From the NCBI GenBank assembly GCA_024349245.1, contig JALDNG010000026.1, forward strand, positions 916,501 to 980,500: a stretch of 64,000 nucleotides of DNA, in the 5' to 3' direction. Within the stretch, counting starts at the first letter, position 1. Every line of letters begins with the position of its first letter. Under the pieces are notes generated by a model that was not told the DNA's origin, did no database searches, and saw nothing but the letters and a program-made list of their open reading frames with translations. A program made the translations under genes and the position numbers. Source of the stretch: Neodontobutis hainanensis (Eukaryota > Chordata > Actinopteri > Gobiiformes > Odontobutidae). Positions 36,177-48,871 of the stretch are shown piece by piece.

Positions 36177-38312
36177 ATGTTGCCACATTACATGTGTCTT
36201 CAGAATCACTTGTCTATATTAACTACATTAACATCTCATTATATACACCTACAGTACCTTCACATACATTTTATTTTTGCTAAGTTGACATTTTTCAATG
36301 TTGTAGTGAGTTCACGAGTGTTTAATTTGCTTCCAAACACATATGTATTGTGTAAAAAGTGAGCTCATGCAACTGTAATCACTTCTCCATTTAACAGCTG
36401 ATAGTGTATTCTACATCTGAACCACATAACATCAAAAAACATGCTAAGTGGCCCCTGGTGTGCCTGCCAACTAGGAATTTCCCCACAGGCATAATAAAGG
36501 GATAATTAACTTTTTTTTTATGTCAGCAGTTGACTGAAGGATGACATCATGTTATAATTTGCAGATAAGATAATATTTACAAAAGTCCCTATCATTTGTC
36601 AGACATGACAGAAAACAAAACTAATCTGGCTTGCTTTACCTAGGGCTGGGTGCAGAGAGAGCATTGGGCCAATCAGACACCAGTGCCTCAGTGCAGGTCA
36701 GTGGCATGGGGATAAGGGACAAGGGCAGGAGGTCATGGTTCCAGTCCAATTGTGGAAGTGTATCCACAATACATGGCAGAGCAAAGTCTGTCTCCCGGGA
36801 ATAGTCATTGAATGAAACTTCTGGAGCATCAGACCAAAGGTGCACACACCCTCCTGAGTCTCCAAAAGCCAAAGCTTGTTTGCTGGACGACACATCAAAA
36901 CTCATAAGCAACTGACCCACAGTGTTGACATGAAAAATGTCTGCAACATTGGCAAGACCAGTGGGCTCACAGAACTGGCATTGACCTAAAGAAAACAGGA
37001 AGTACATTTAGATGCAAGTCTAAATAACTGAACCCATCAGATTTGATATTATATACCTGTCTGTGAGATGATAGCGAGACGTGAAGTGTAGGTAGGGATG
37101 AAACGCAAAAAGAGTGGATCGATGTGGACCTGAAGTGGAGTTACAGCTCGCATCATACGGAGATCATAAACCATAAGGAAACGATCGCAGGCCAAACCAT
37201 TCAATCCATGACTTGAGAAGCCACAAGCTGCCAGAAGGTTTCCATGTACATCAAAGTCTGAGAGGCTGCCTGAGAATGCATCAAACTCATGCTCCGTTTT
37301 GAAGGTGCGCAAGTCACGGAGGGTTACCTGTTTATAATACAGGGTGATGACTAAGAGTAAACAAGAAAAGATAGCTGAAGTGACAAATGCACCCTACCTT
37401 GCCAGAGGTGTGTCCACAGAAGAAGAATCGACTTGTTTGACGCATTATTGCAACCCCTGGTACCTCCACATTGAACTGTAAAATATGTCAACATTTGTTT
37501 AGCAAGAAAAAGTATTGTGCGCAATAAAATAAATAAAATGTCAGTGTAAAAAAAAAAAAATTGTAGAATTTTACCTTTTGAGTTTCTTGAACTGTATTCA
37601 GATCTACTTCAACAACATAATTTTGTAATCCCCCCATAAGCACAGTATTGTTGTCTGTCATGAGGAGACTATGCATATCAGCACCTTCCTCCATCCTGAA
37701 ATGTATACAAATGATTGCTTCATTAACAATACATTCATGACATTTGTAGTACATTGTGATGTTTGACATTAAAACTTACAGATAGTCAAACATAACTATG
37801 CCCCCTCGAGTGTAGCATTTGAGGTTGCTCTTGGAAAGAAAAAGTACTCCAGTTTCCAAACTCTGAATATGTCGAATATCATCTGTTGTGTGTACTTGAA
37901 AAGATGAATGCCGACCCATGGTTAGTCCAAAGAAGGAAGTTGCATGGCCCTAAAGAAAATAATATATTAATGTATAATTTTTGTATTTGGGTTGTATTAT
38001 CGTATATAAACAAATATTTCTTACTCTGTGATTGCCCATCCAGAGCATTTCTTCCTGAAGATCAAAATGGGTTGAGGTGACAGGAATGCCAACTTCTGAA
38101 ACAACGCTGTGTAGCTCAGAAAACATGCCCTCCATCAAGTGCACAGACTCAGGGACTGTCACACCAAGACCCTCGGGGTCAAGCTCTACCCCCGGCATGA
38201 GGCTAGGATTAAGGTGAGGGTCCATAGAAGGCTCCATTCCTGCCTCCAGGGCGCCGTGAAGAGTGGGTGTGTATTCACCCATTCCGGGGTCCAGGCCGTC
38301 AAAGTTCATCAT
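31500..38312 (-). CDS. pan2: PAN2, catalytic subunit of the PAN2-PAN3 deadenylase
   Basis: Poly(A)-specific exonuclease that trims mRNA tails in the cytoplasm with PAN3. I resolved 24 coding exons (start 38312-38025; then 37949-37780, 37695-37575, 37475-37398, 37327-37057, 36985-36640, 35946-35850, 35776-35657, 35581-35462, 35368-35240, 35102-34906, 34818-34670, 34577-34471, 34315-34217, 34124-34033, 33959-33815, 33731-33594, 33524-33465, 33376-33286, 33205-33048, 32973-32830, 32479-32300, 32193-32100, 31801-31500), 1231 residues (human 1202). Order: N-terminal WD40-like propeller, linker, pseudo-ubiquitin-hydrolase domain whose active-site block reads HIPNAYCNCMIQ, then a DEDD exonuclease with D984 and E986 (GLDAEF), D1093 (LQKDF), H1140 and D1145 (HDSIEDAR). 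The first two codons are both ATG. Exon 16 has a weak donor (GAG|GTCCTG). Confidence 0.97.
36081..36176. repeat. Compound microsatellite (TG)n(TA)n(GA)n in a pan2 intron
   Basis: Three adjoining dinucleotide tracts: TG from about 36085, then TA to about 36145, then GA to about 36175. Lies in the intron between pan2 coding exons 6 and 7. Confidence 0.9.
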
Positions 38313-39589
38313 GGTTTAGTTTCAACAATCTAGAGATGAAGAACACCGACTGTTGATTTTTCTAGTTGACGAACAATGAAGTAGGCTACAACACGCGTCC
38401 AGCGTTACTTACACGGTAGCACAAACGAGCAAACCTAGGAGCATAAACCTTAAATTCAAGAATTATATTTGTAGTTACTCTATCAGAAATCTACAATCGT
38501 GTGGGAGCTGGCTTTTATACCGACAATTCACATAGCAAGTATGCCAATAACTACTTAAAAGTCTGGGCTTGCATTATTTGGAGTGAACCTAGTAGCCAGT
38601 CTAGCTATCAGTGATAAAATGCACGTTTAACTTCCCGTGTAACAAGTGAAAATAAATATAAATGCAAAACCCTTTATCTTTTATATAAAAACATATCAAA
38701 AACCGTACCTGTACCTTAAACACTTATTACTTTACGGGATACATGCTCAATTCAGTAACAACCAACAACAATAATAGACGCTGAAAGTAAAGCACTTCCG
38801 GAGAAATCGGAGGTACGTTCACAATCAATAGGAGACCGCTGTTCAGTCATGTTCCTAATATTCCTTTGAGCGTTTTTTTCTTTATTATTAGAAATTATTG
38901 ACATTAGTCTAAGTAGACTAGACTGGTTTGGCTCGATTTGCATTCAATGAGTCACGAAATAATTTGAAAAGCTAGTTCTGGCTTATCATATTTCAGTTGA
39001 AACGTCAAATGTTGTTTTCTCTGTTACAGAAGCGGGACACACGGTGGACACAAATGGAAAGTTTGTCCAATCTCTGTGCACAATTAAGGGTATTATGCCT
39101 CGAAATATAAAGGTTAATCTCACTTCCTTTACCCATCAGATCTGAAACTTGATTAGACCAAACGTGGGTTATTGTGTAGCCTACAGGTAACCCAGAGATT
39201 TCCTTGAGGCTATGTGAATGCGCCTCTGTCAGTGACTGTTTAATTAAATGTTTGAAATTCCAAAAGGTTCCCCAAAGCCACCACACAGAGTTTAAAAAAC
39301 TTTATAGAGCCTGTCATAATTGCAAATATGTTCCTGTTTTAATTCATTTTTTTCAAGGCTATTCATTTTTTTTCCTGATTTTGATTTTGTTTACCTTTTA
39401 TTGCTCATACACAAATCCGGAGGATTTCCTTCCTCTGTACCGCCAGAAGGCTATTGATCTGCTCACCTGAGGAAAACCCTGTGAGTCATTACGAGTTTAA
39501 AAAGCGCACTCAAACACAGTAGGCTACAGAACACAAGACAACAGTGTAGGATTACCTGTCTTCAGCAGTTCACCACAATTGGCTACATC
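38313..39589. other. Divergent promoter interval between pan2 and il23a
   Basis: Upstream of pan2 on the minus strand and il23a on the plus strand. AP-1 consensus sites TGAGTCA lie at 38948-38954 and 39482-39488. A TATA-like TTTAAAAAG lies at 39497-39505, about 90 bases upstream of the il23a start codon. No extra gene was found. Confidence 0.45.
39482..39505 (+). promoter_or_regulatory. Candidate il23a core promoter: AP-1 site and TATA-like box
   Basis: TGAGTCA at 39482-39488 is followed at once by TTTAAAAAG near 39497-39505. The spacing suits a transcription start near 39530 and a 5' UTR of about 60 bases. Motif-based inference. Confidence 0.4.
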
Positions 39590-40486
39590 ATGGATGTTTT
39601 TATTGCGACGTTTACAGCAATTTTTCTTCTTTTAACTACAGCATCAAGCGCTCCACACGGACACAGTCCACAGGATGCATGCTTTGCTGTGCGCAAAAGC
39701 TCCCTGGAGTTTAATCGAATTACTAAAGAAGCGGTAAGACCCTTATAGAAATTTTAATTGTACTTTTCTATTTTAACGCGTGTAGCTTTTTTGTTTGTTA
39801 AGTCTTGTTTTGACAATGTCTCAATTTGTCTACAGGCTAAAAGTGGATCCAAAGCCATCAAAACGTTCTCCACTTCACTTGCTTGGATGAAAGCTCAGGA
39901 CATGTGCGACCCTGGGACCCTCAGACACACACCTGCCGTAAGCAATTACCAGTACTAATATAATTATGATGAATAAAACTACTATACTACATGTGTATTT
40001 TATTGATATAGGGGTTATAATAATCATATGTGTTTTATGTTTTTTCTCAGCCATGTATTGAAAAGATATTAGATGTTCTAACACACTACAAGTCTTTTGT
40101 GGAAACTGTGGCTGAATTTGAAAGCTGCTCAATTGCTGGTGAAGTAAAGCCAGTGCTGGATCATCTGCACCAAAACATGAGCAAATGTGTCAAGTCCAGG
40201 ACAGGATATCATCCCCAAAACGTGAGCTCAATCAATTTTTATTTTGTGTGTTATAAGATTATTCTATATTATACATTTTAATTAACATATTTTCTCAAAC
40301 CACCAGGTGAATCGCAACAGCCAAGTGGAAATTGAGTCCTTAGAAGGATGGGAAAAAGAGCTTCTGTGTCAATACACAATGGAGCGTCTCTTCTCCTTCT
40401 CTATCCTCACTGCGCGTGTCTTCTCTGTTGGTGATCCATCCAATCACGCAGATGCCACAGCTCCAAAATGTACACACAGCAAATAA
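39590..40486 (+). CDS. il23a: Interleukin-23 alpha subunit (p19)
   Basis: Four-helix-bundle cytokine that pairs with IL-12B (p40) to make secreted IL-23, which sustains IL-17-type immunity. Exons 39590-39733, 39836-39937, 40051-40221 and 40307-40486, all joined in phase 0, give 198 residues. A hydrophobic signal peptide (about 1-20, ending TASSA) is followed by helix A. A DMCDPGTLR block corresponds to the human GCDPQGLRD region, and PCIEKILDVLTHYKSFVETV is helix B. The last helix, EGWEKELLCQYTMERLFSF to LTARVFSVG, corresponds to the human ILRSLQAFVAVAARVFAHG segment. All-phase-0 introns are typical of helical cytokines. Adjacent, divergent pan2 is the same arrangement as in human, which supports p19 over other IL-6-family members. 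The 3' UTR carries ATTTA motifs. Confidence 0.92.
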
Positions 40487-40764
40487 TATGTTCATTCACA
40501 CACAGGCAAGGATGTACCCTACAAGCTTCCTTAATTTCAATCAATCAAATTTATGTGAGCAACAAATATAAATGTATCAAACCAGCAATGTATCAAAAAA
40601 AAGTAACACTGATGCTCAGCAGGAGTAGGAAGAAGTGAAAAGTTGATCACATTGATCAAAGTGTCAAGTACAGCCTGTTGGTTGACAGCATTGGATGTTC
40701 ATATTGATAAAACAGTGTTCGCTTGCTCCCATGTATTTCCAATGGAATATGTAATGTGTTGATA

Positions 40765-40853
40765 ATATTTATTTGCATCATATTTATTTTATTTATTTGT
40801 TTGTTACTATTTAATCTATATTTTAATTTAAATATATTACTATTATTAATAAA
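40765..40853 (+). promoter_or_regulatory. AU-rich element and poly(A) signal in the il23a 3' UTR
   Basis: Several ATTTA pentamers, some overlapping, lie between 40768 and 40812, followed by AATAAA near 40848-40853. Such elements normally make cytokine mRNAs short-lived through TTP-type proteins. Function is inferred from the motif. Confidence 0.65.
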
Positions 40854-40869
40854 CAATTTGCTTTTATCA

Positions 40870-42951
40870 ACCCATGGCGTTATGGTGATTCATAAATTCA
40901 TTCTAAAAAGATGTAATGCTACCTGAGGATCCCCTTATCCTTTTTATGAATTTCCAAAACAATAACTAGAAAAGAAAAGAATGCAGAGATAAGAAGGAAG
41001 CTGTGCTTTCCTAAAACATTCCTACTGCTCTTTGGAGATACAGAACTTCCTAAATACTTCCTGCTTTGTTTGTGTATTGTGAGAAATATGCTTACTAAGT
41101 TCCTTCACACTTTGATGATGCAATGCAAACAAAACAAATGAGGAAGCGGCTGCCATTGAAGAGGAAACAAAGTGAGCTCAGCGTAAAACTCACCCAAGTT
41201 GCTCAACAAGGAAGATTTGTTTCTCAGAGTGACCTTATAGTTAGAACTTATGCAACCTCAAACAAGGTCCTGTCATATCTTTGATGGGGAAAACTCCCAG
41301 TACTCTCTGACATTTTATGTAATTAACTATTTATTATACTGTATTTGACTTGAATGAAATGTTGAAACTTTTCTTTGGGAAAAAAATAAATAAATTAGCA
41401 ACATAAATATAATAATAAAGGGTGTATAGAAAAGGTTCTTCAGTAATGTGTGGCTCATTATATGTATGTACATAACTTTCTTGTTCTCCCAACACATGGC
41501 TCAAAGCACAAAGTTGTCAACTCAGCTTACAACACCCTGTTTTCTCCTTTACTACTCTTGACTATAATTCATACTTAATTGCATTGTGTCCCATTTGGAA
41601 TACATCAGATATCTATTGCTCAAATCTTTGGCCTAAACAAGTCAATTTGGGGTTTTGGGGAGTTCATTAAATAATACTTATTTGAGGAGGATAGTCCGAA
41701 AATATCAGAATTGTCCAGAAATTTCCAAGAAAAATAAAAAAATAGGTGCCACAGAATGTGGCTAAGCTAAGACTATACATAATGCACAATTGTGACCATT
41801 TGATAACAGTGGGACAGTGTTTTATCATTCACAAAATACTAGCCACTAGGTAATTAAATGGGCTAGTATGCCTATAGTCAATTTATTTGAGTCAATAAAT
41901 AACTAACACCTTTTTACTTTGAGTCTGTTTATCCTTTTATTAGGGTACTGACTGTATTATCTTCCCCTGTAGTCTACCAGTAGTCATGGTTATGAAACTA
42001 TATTTTGTGAAGCATGTAGACAAATATGGAGGACAGTGCCTCACTATAAAACTAAATTTAATGATTACAAGTCTCATGTCTATTACTCAAATCTGTCAGA
42101 GCTGAGGAGCCAGATGCTGAACCGATGTCTAACAGGAAGCGACACCACTCGAACAAAGGCGGGGTTTCAGAAAACTAGGAATTTCCTGCAGAGCTACGAC
42201 AACAAGAGAAGGTAAAGTTTGCTCCGTTTATCTACTTTGATTAAATAAAATCTTACTAGAGATACCTTGGTTATTCATTTAAGCAGAAAGAGCTACCCTA
42301 AACTAAGACTCTTTAACTGCCTTTATTCTTAAATATTTGTGTCCCAGGACTTGGAGCTAGCGTCAGAGTTAGCATGTGAGCTCAACTTGTGGATAACAGT
42401 AAAAGCTAGCATGTTACGTTTTTGTATATACCTTTGTCGTACGACCCCCCTTTACAAGCCTTTGTATAACTAGTTAAAAGTACAATTCGAACGAAATTAC
42501 TTTTGATCCTGACTCCTGTAAATGAGGGGAAAAAAAAGCTGTTGGGACGTGAAAGGGGCGGGGTCACGAGTCTGGCGCTGCCCTAACATTTGTTGATTGA
42601 TCTTTTAAATCAAAAGCTGGTGTTAAAATTGTTGGTTACATACATTAAGTATTGCAGAAATATTATTGTGCTGCAACCAAATGCAACAGATATTATTATC
42701 ATAGGCATTGTCAAAAATTATGTCTTTGTGTGCACCGCGAACGACAGTATTTTGACAGGTCAACCTAAAATTAACCAAACAGCACTTTATGCTGACGGTT
42801 AAAATATAAACAGGGTTCTCTCTACAAATTGACTGAATTGAACTCATCAATCAAAAGGTTTAATTCAAACTATTCTCTATGTAGCATGGGGTCTTCTAGA
42901 GCTTTATGGAAATTTGTTGAATGATCTCCTGAACTTCTCGTTTAAATGCAG
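40870..42951 (+). other. Intergenic plus 5' UTR exon of ormdl2
   Basis: AT-rich DNA to about 42100 with no gene seen. A probable non-coding ormdl2 exon ends at 42211, donor AAG|GTAAAG. The intron continues to the acceptor TGCAG just before the start codon at 42952. Confidence 0.4.
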
Positions 42952-44179
42952 ATGAATGTGGGCGTAGCTCACAGTGAAGTGAACCCCAACACCCGTGTGA
43001 TGAACAGCAGAGGGATATGGCTTACCTACCTGCTGCTCACTGTTGTATTACACATTATATTGCTCAGCATACCTTTCTTCACTGTGCCACTTGTCTGGAC
43101 TCTCACCAATGTCATCCACAACCTGGTTAGTGAAAGTTTTATCAGCCTGGATGTGTCCTTATAGGTCTACAATTTAAGTGCATTTGTATGCTGTGCATTC
43201 ACTATAAACACACAAATGTAAAAACATATTTATCCTCTTTCAGAACCCATTCAGAACAAAAACTTTGTCCTGTTTTGTACCACCTTTTTATCCAAACTAA
43301 TTATTCATTCATTCATTTATAAAGAATGACTATAAGTAATTATTAGCTTAAATTTGCAGAAAAGATTAAAGAGAAGACCTTCATGAGACTATGAAATGGA
43401 AAAGCGCAGAACCTACTCTGGTTTAAAAAGAAGCACATTTAGAGATAGATGTCAAAAAGACCCTAATTTTGAGGTTTGTCTTGAGCAGGTGATGTACCTG
43501 TTTCTACACACAGTGAAGGGCACTCCCTTTGAAACACCCGACCAGGGCAAAGCCCGACTGCTCACTCATTGGGAACAAATGGACTATGGGGTCCAATTCA
43601 CTGCTTCAAGAAAATTCCTCACTATCTCACCAATTGTTTTGTAAGTATAGCTTACTGGTCATAATAAAAGGTTGATAAAAGGCCAATAAAAGTGTTGACT
43701 AAATTATGTCTTACACCAAAGATTACTTGTATATAATTGCTAAATTATTTTTAATATATTGCCACTAATTGGTGTACCCTGTGACCCCTAACGGGAAAGA
43801 ATGTCAACTTACATTTATAATGCTGATATGAAACATTATCCAGTCTTTTCTGATTAAAATTAAATCATTGGTGTTGTTAAAGACACTAAATATATTAATA
43901 TAGACATTTGTACATTTTATTTGTATTCAAATAAATTTTTGGCATTGCATTTGCAAATACCAAGACTAAACTTACTTAAAATGCTAGTGTTAATCCATAA
44001 TAATTCACCTTGTCTTTATATTTTTTTTTCATTCTTTCTACAGGTACATTCTTGCCAGTTTCTACACAAAGTATGATGCAACACATTTCTTAATCAACAC
44101 CTGCTCCCTTCTTAGTGTACTTTTACCAAAGCTGCCCCAGTTTCATGGGGTGCGAATATTTGGGATCAACAAGTACTGA
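42952..44179 (+). CDS. ormdl2: ORMDL sphingolipid biosynthesis regulator 2
   Basis: ER membrane protein that inhibits serine palmitoyltransferase when sphingolipids are plentiful. Coding exons 42952-43125, 43489-43640 and 44044-44179 give exactly 153 residues, the normal ORMDL length. The protein opens MNVGVAHSEVNPNTRVMNSR and contains HTVKGTPFETPDQGKARLLT, LTHWEQMDYG and SRKFLTISPIVLY, and ends FHGVRIFGINKY. There are four hydrophobic segments. The start was placed directly at the splice acceptor because ORMDL proteins begin MNVGVAHSEVNP. An in-frame ATG two codons upstream lies in the intron. ORMDL1, 2 and 3 are very alike. Paralogue 2 is chosen from the 12q13 neighbourhood. Confidence 0.93.
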
Positions 44180-45879
44180 ATACAGGATTGTAACCATCAA
44201 CACTGGATTATTAGTTTGGGGACTTTAAAGATTGAATGGACCAGGTCCTTTTGACTGTATATTATGTGGAAAAATACAGGAAAATACAGCCACAAGTAAA
44301 AGTGTGTAAACATCACTGCTTAAAAATATTGTTAATTTATAATGGTAATTTGTCTTATATACAGCTTTGTTTGTTACATACTGCACTGGTTGCATGTCTG
44401 TAAACATTTTGGATGCAATGAACGTAAGATGAATTCTTTCATTCGTGTTTTTTGTATGATTTAGAATACATTGTTGACCAATATGAAGGATATGAAAAGT
44501 TACAAGCCGGAAGTCAACTTATAAAAGCAAAATCATGTGCATAAGTCAATTTTCTTTTGTTACAACACCTTTTGAATCCCCACATCAATTTCATATTAGT
44601 TAAAGACATTTGAGTTGATGAAATATGGGTCAATTTGTGAGGGATGGGGAACTCCACACTTTACATGAAGCCACTGTTGGTGTGCAGCTAAATGTTCGCA
44701 CTAAAGTCCATTAAGGGATTCCCCCGTTCTGCATGTATTGTAGGTGTTTGCATTAGTGAGGTTTCCCTGTAAGTGACGTATGTTTTAAGGAAGTGGCTTA
44801 TAGGAAATGTAGTGGCATGGGAATGTGATGCCACCATTGATTATGCCAAGCCAATATGACTCTGGGAAACACATGCAAATAATACAACTGTTGCATGCAT
44901 CTTGGTATTCTAACAGCATATGCAATAGTGTTTGGGGTGTTCCCTTTTTTTTTTTTTTTCAAACAGAAAATGTAAAAAAGCTAATAGTGGGATGTGGAGA
45001 ACAGTTAAATGTCAGTATCATAAGCTCACTGGAACTAGCAAACATTTCAGTTGAATAATGACTACTGTATACAAATATATAGTAACTATACTGCTAAGAA
45101 TGAGATAAGATTATCAGACATGAAGGGAAAACCAAGGCTCTACTTAGAAACCTAATAGCATTAAGTGCATCTAAGTTGACAATCAAGTAAATTTTATACT
45201 CAAAATTTTAGGCACTAAAGGGGAATCTTAGCGGTTGTAGATAGATAGGGAAAAGGTCAGAAATTTCTGTTTAAAAAAAATATATATTTTTTTTTTCCCA
45301 GAGTTACTGATTTCAATGTTGGTAAAAGAACCAATTTAAAATCCTGTCTCTAATCTATATAATTAAAATTTGCAGCTCCCTTTTAACATATTACCAACTG
45401 CTTCCTTGAAAACAAACATTTTGAGTTTGTAGAAAATTAGACTAAATTAGTCTTTTTTTTCTTATCTTCTACTTAAACAAAAACTTACAAAGCACTGTAC
45501 CAACACATGCAGATATACCACACTGTCCTGGTTTATATGTCAAAATGACAGGGTCACCTTTCTCCTTTAGAAGACCAAGCAAAATATAAATCATTCTTTC
45601 CAGAAAAACACACGTAAATGGATCATTCATTACAAGTATTTGACCAATTAAGAAAATAAATTTACATAAATGACCATCACGCAAAACAGATGGCTTTAAA
45701 CTTAAACGGTCATTGCTGGGTTTCAGCATATTTGTCCCAGCTGAAAACAGCAATGACCTCAGTAACCCACCACACAAGCTGCCACCAGGCCAATGCAGTA
45801 GAGTATTCAGTCTGTTCCCATAACAGCTGTGGAAATACATTCTGACATTGTTTTTTCTAACATCTAACATTTGCCAGTC
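44180..45879. other. Convergent 3' UTRs of ormdl2 and nemp1
   Basis: Sequence between two stop codons facing each other. No coding segment or repeat with clear limits was found. It is AT-rich throughout with several homopolymer runs. Confidence 0.4.
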
Positions 45880-48430
45880 TCACTGTCCATCCATAGTGGG
45901 TTTCATGTCATCTTCTTCGTCATCAGTGTCAAAAAGTTCATCTTCAAAAAAAGATCCTCCAAACCCGTATTCCTGTGTGTGGACAGACACCTCATTTGAC
46001 ATAAGGTGAGGAGATCCCTCAATGAAATCAGCAAACCTGTTAACACAGCAATTGTGACATATTTGGCATAACCATTAATGGTTCAAATGTTTATTGGAAA
46101 ACCTCTGAGCTCAATTATAAATGTCACCTTTGGGGGGACTGCAATCTGGATACTGTTTTCCATGGGTTGAACTCTGGGCTTTTGCAGTACTTCCTCAATT
46201 CTTCAAGTGCTCGCCGAGTCTCTTCTTCCCCTTGCCTCTGATACTCTTCCTCTGTTAAGAGTCGACGTGGCTCTGGCTTCCAGCGTACACACCGCCTCAT
46301 TTTCCTGCACATTAGTCCAGATGTTTTTGTAAATATCTAAATGTTTCCACATCTAATAAAGCGAGTACATAGGATGCTAATAGAAGTGAGAGGTCAATGT
46401 TTAAAAAAAATGTTTAATTAAAATAAAAAAATGTTGTGCAGCAATAACAACTGAAAAGGTGATTTAATTGTTGTGTATTGGAGTTGTATTTTTGTCATCT
46501 CACAGTACTCTTGCGCCACCTTCTGTTGACTAAAAACTTACCGGCCTAAAACAAGTGCCAAAGATACTGGGTACTCCAGATTTTTGGCCAGCACCAATGA
46601 TACGATGATGGCAAAAGCAACTGGCTGGATTTGAATTCCTAAATAAATGAGGAGCAGGCCAAACAGCTGCAGTGTCCATGACAAGATGTTAATGCTCTTC
46701 TCATCCACCAGAGGACCATAGCGATAACAAATGGCAAAACTGATGAAACCCACAACTGCTACATAACCTGAAAAAAGAAAGCACACAAAAGAATTGTGCT
46801 TATAGACACTGAAGGGGCTTTATTATTGATAATTATTAAATCAGGATGCACATCAATGTATGTACCTAATGCCAAGTGCCAGTGGTCTTGAAGGATCATA
46901 TGTAGGTTCCTGCAGACAAGCTGGATGGCATAAACTGAGAATGACCAGCCACCAACTATTAAAACATAAAAGGGGCCTTTCTGTGGAAAAAGCACCTACA
47001 ATAAATATTGTTGCACTGAAAGAGCTTTGATATTAAAAAAAAAATATACAAATCTTTATTTACCTTTGGCATAAAGCGATACAAAACCAAAAAGAGGATA
47101 ATAAGAGAGGCTAAGATCCCTGTGCTCACACCGGCAGAATAGTAGAAAAGTTGACTCCTTTATGATTAAAAAAAAAAATATATATATATATATATGTAAT
47201 AAAAATTGTTAAATATTAACCTAAAGGCTAAATAATTGAAAATGGTGGGTAGAAAGCTTACTTGCTGAGTGAATCTGCAAAAATGAACAGCAAACCTCCA
47301 GCAAGGAATACCAGAAACAGATAAATATCAAACTCTGCAAAAATAGAGAGTTGGCAGTCATGTAAAATTAGCCATTAAAATAAGATTACAAGATGACACT
47401 TACTGCGCAGTGACTGAACAGTATATTGAGCTCCATCAGCAGGGTAAATCTTAAAGCAGGTCTTTTTACTCAAGAGGTTAATATTAATTGAGGTTTCGTT
47501 GTGCTTTTCACGTAACCAGCTTTGAAACCAACCCCAGACACTAAAGCGATCCAGCTCCTGCAAACGTTCTTCATCATCTTCTACAGTGACAACCTTGAAC
47601 AGTTTTGAACTTCGCACTCTAACCTGGGGGAAAAAAAAAAATTACAGCAAAGCACATGTACTTTGGGGGCACATTTAACTAAGATCTAGGACAGGCAGGA
47701 AATCTAGCATTATTTCAAATGCTACTTAAAAAAAAAAATATATATATATATATACACACACATGATATATATTTTTTTGCTATCTTTAACGTAATCTACC
47801 TGAATCCTTGTCCATGTGTGTTTCCATGTTGGTACAATTGTGTTTTGGTAACAGAAAATGTCAGACCCTGAGAAAACATATACTTTCCCATCTTGGAGAT
47901 TACCAACAGGAGGCTTGTTACCTGGGTTAACCAGATTAAAAAAAGCACGTGTGTTAAAAATACATATGAATATTCACAACATGGATTATGCTACTTTATT
48001 CTGTACAAAGTGAAAGAAAAAGCAACTTTAGAGCAGCACAACAAGAGGGCGTGATGGTAAACTCACTTGTGTCTTTGACTATAAACAATATTTGCTTACG
48101 TTATTATTAGATAAAGAAACCGAGAAACAATCAATAGTGAATTTTGACTGCGGCACAAACTAATGTATAACGCCAGGGTGTCTTTTGTAATTACTGTAAA
48201 TAGTTGCAATAGTTTTTGGGACAAGTCATGCTAACATACGTTAGCAGATCTGCAACGCTAGCGACGTTTTCACATTTATTTCATGGAACCCATAATACTG
48301 TTTGGCAAAATTGTTTCTTACCCGTATTTTGGTGAGACACTTGGGGTAACGAGTAGAAAATGATAGCAAAAACAAACACTTTTTTAGCCATACAATGGAA
48401 ATCACTTATTACTTTCATGCATCCCGCCAT
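45880..48430 (-). CDS. nemp1: NEMP1, nuclear envelope integral membrane protein 1
   Basis: Inner nuclear membrane protein (TMEM194A) that stiffens the envelope and is needed for fertility in animals; in frogs it affects eye development. Nine coding exons: 48430-48322, 47921-47800, 47623-47404, 47334-47262, 47157-47064, 46980-46866, 46767-46542, 46304-46128 and 46036-45880. Total 430 residues. A signal peptide is followed by a lumenal beta-rich domain (GKVYVFSGSDIFCYQNTIVP; NETSININLLSKKTCFKIYP) and then about five membrane helices including VLIVGGWSFSVYAIQLV and FAICYRYGP. The C-terminal nucleoplasmic segment reads RRLLTEEEYQRQGEEETRRA and KTVSRLQSPQRFADFIEGS. The acidic end holds the likely Ran-binding stretch. 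The match with NEMP1 is along the whole length; NEMP2 is less likely given the 12q13 setting. Confidence 0.95.
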
Positions 48431-48871
48431 GATGACGCCGTAACAAGCTCGTCGTCGCTTTGTCCCGCCTCTTCCTGTTCGCCATCTTTGGAGTTACAGA
48501 ACTTACAGCCAATCACAAAAGTGGAGAGGATGTCGACACAAACGGTGTAGGTTCAAGAGCACAAAAGCTTTGACATACTAATTATATTACGTAATAAAAT
48601 GCCCCTCATAATTTCTATGTGGATGAGCTTTGACTAATAGTAATTATTTATAAAACATTTATGTAAACAAAGTTTTCAGAAACAAGCACAGGTAGGCATT
48701 CAGATATATTAACGTATTAACTTATGTATACAAATACTTTACAATATTACAGCGTTTATTTTCTTTCTGAAAGGTGCCCTTTCAATATTAGTGAGGTAGG
48801 TAGTCAATGAGAAAGGGCAGTTATTTAAGTACTATACAATTATTTTATGTTTTTCAAAAGTTTCACATGAA
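48431..48871. other. nemp1 promoter side, nothing else seen
   Basis: The first 120 bases carry CG-rich DNA, an ETS-like CTTCCTG and a YY1-like GCCATCT, fitting a TATA-less housekeeping promoter on the minus strand. The rest is AT-rich without features. Confidence 0.4.

Noticed and set aside
36090..36362. Open frames across the microsatellite in the pan2 intron
   Set aside because: They encode only dinucleotide-repeat peptides (YIYI, RERE) and are artefacts of the repeat.
44825..45058. Open frame after ormdl2
   Set aside because: Low-complexity content around a poly-T run, with no homology or splice context.
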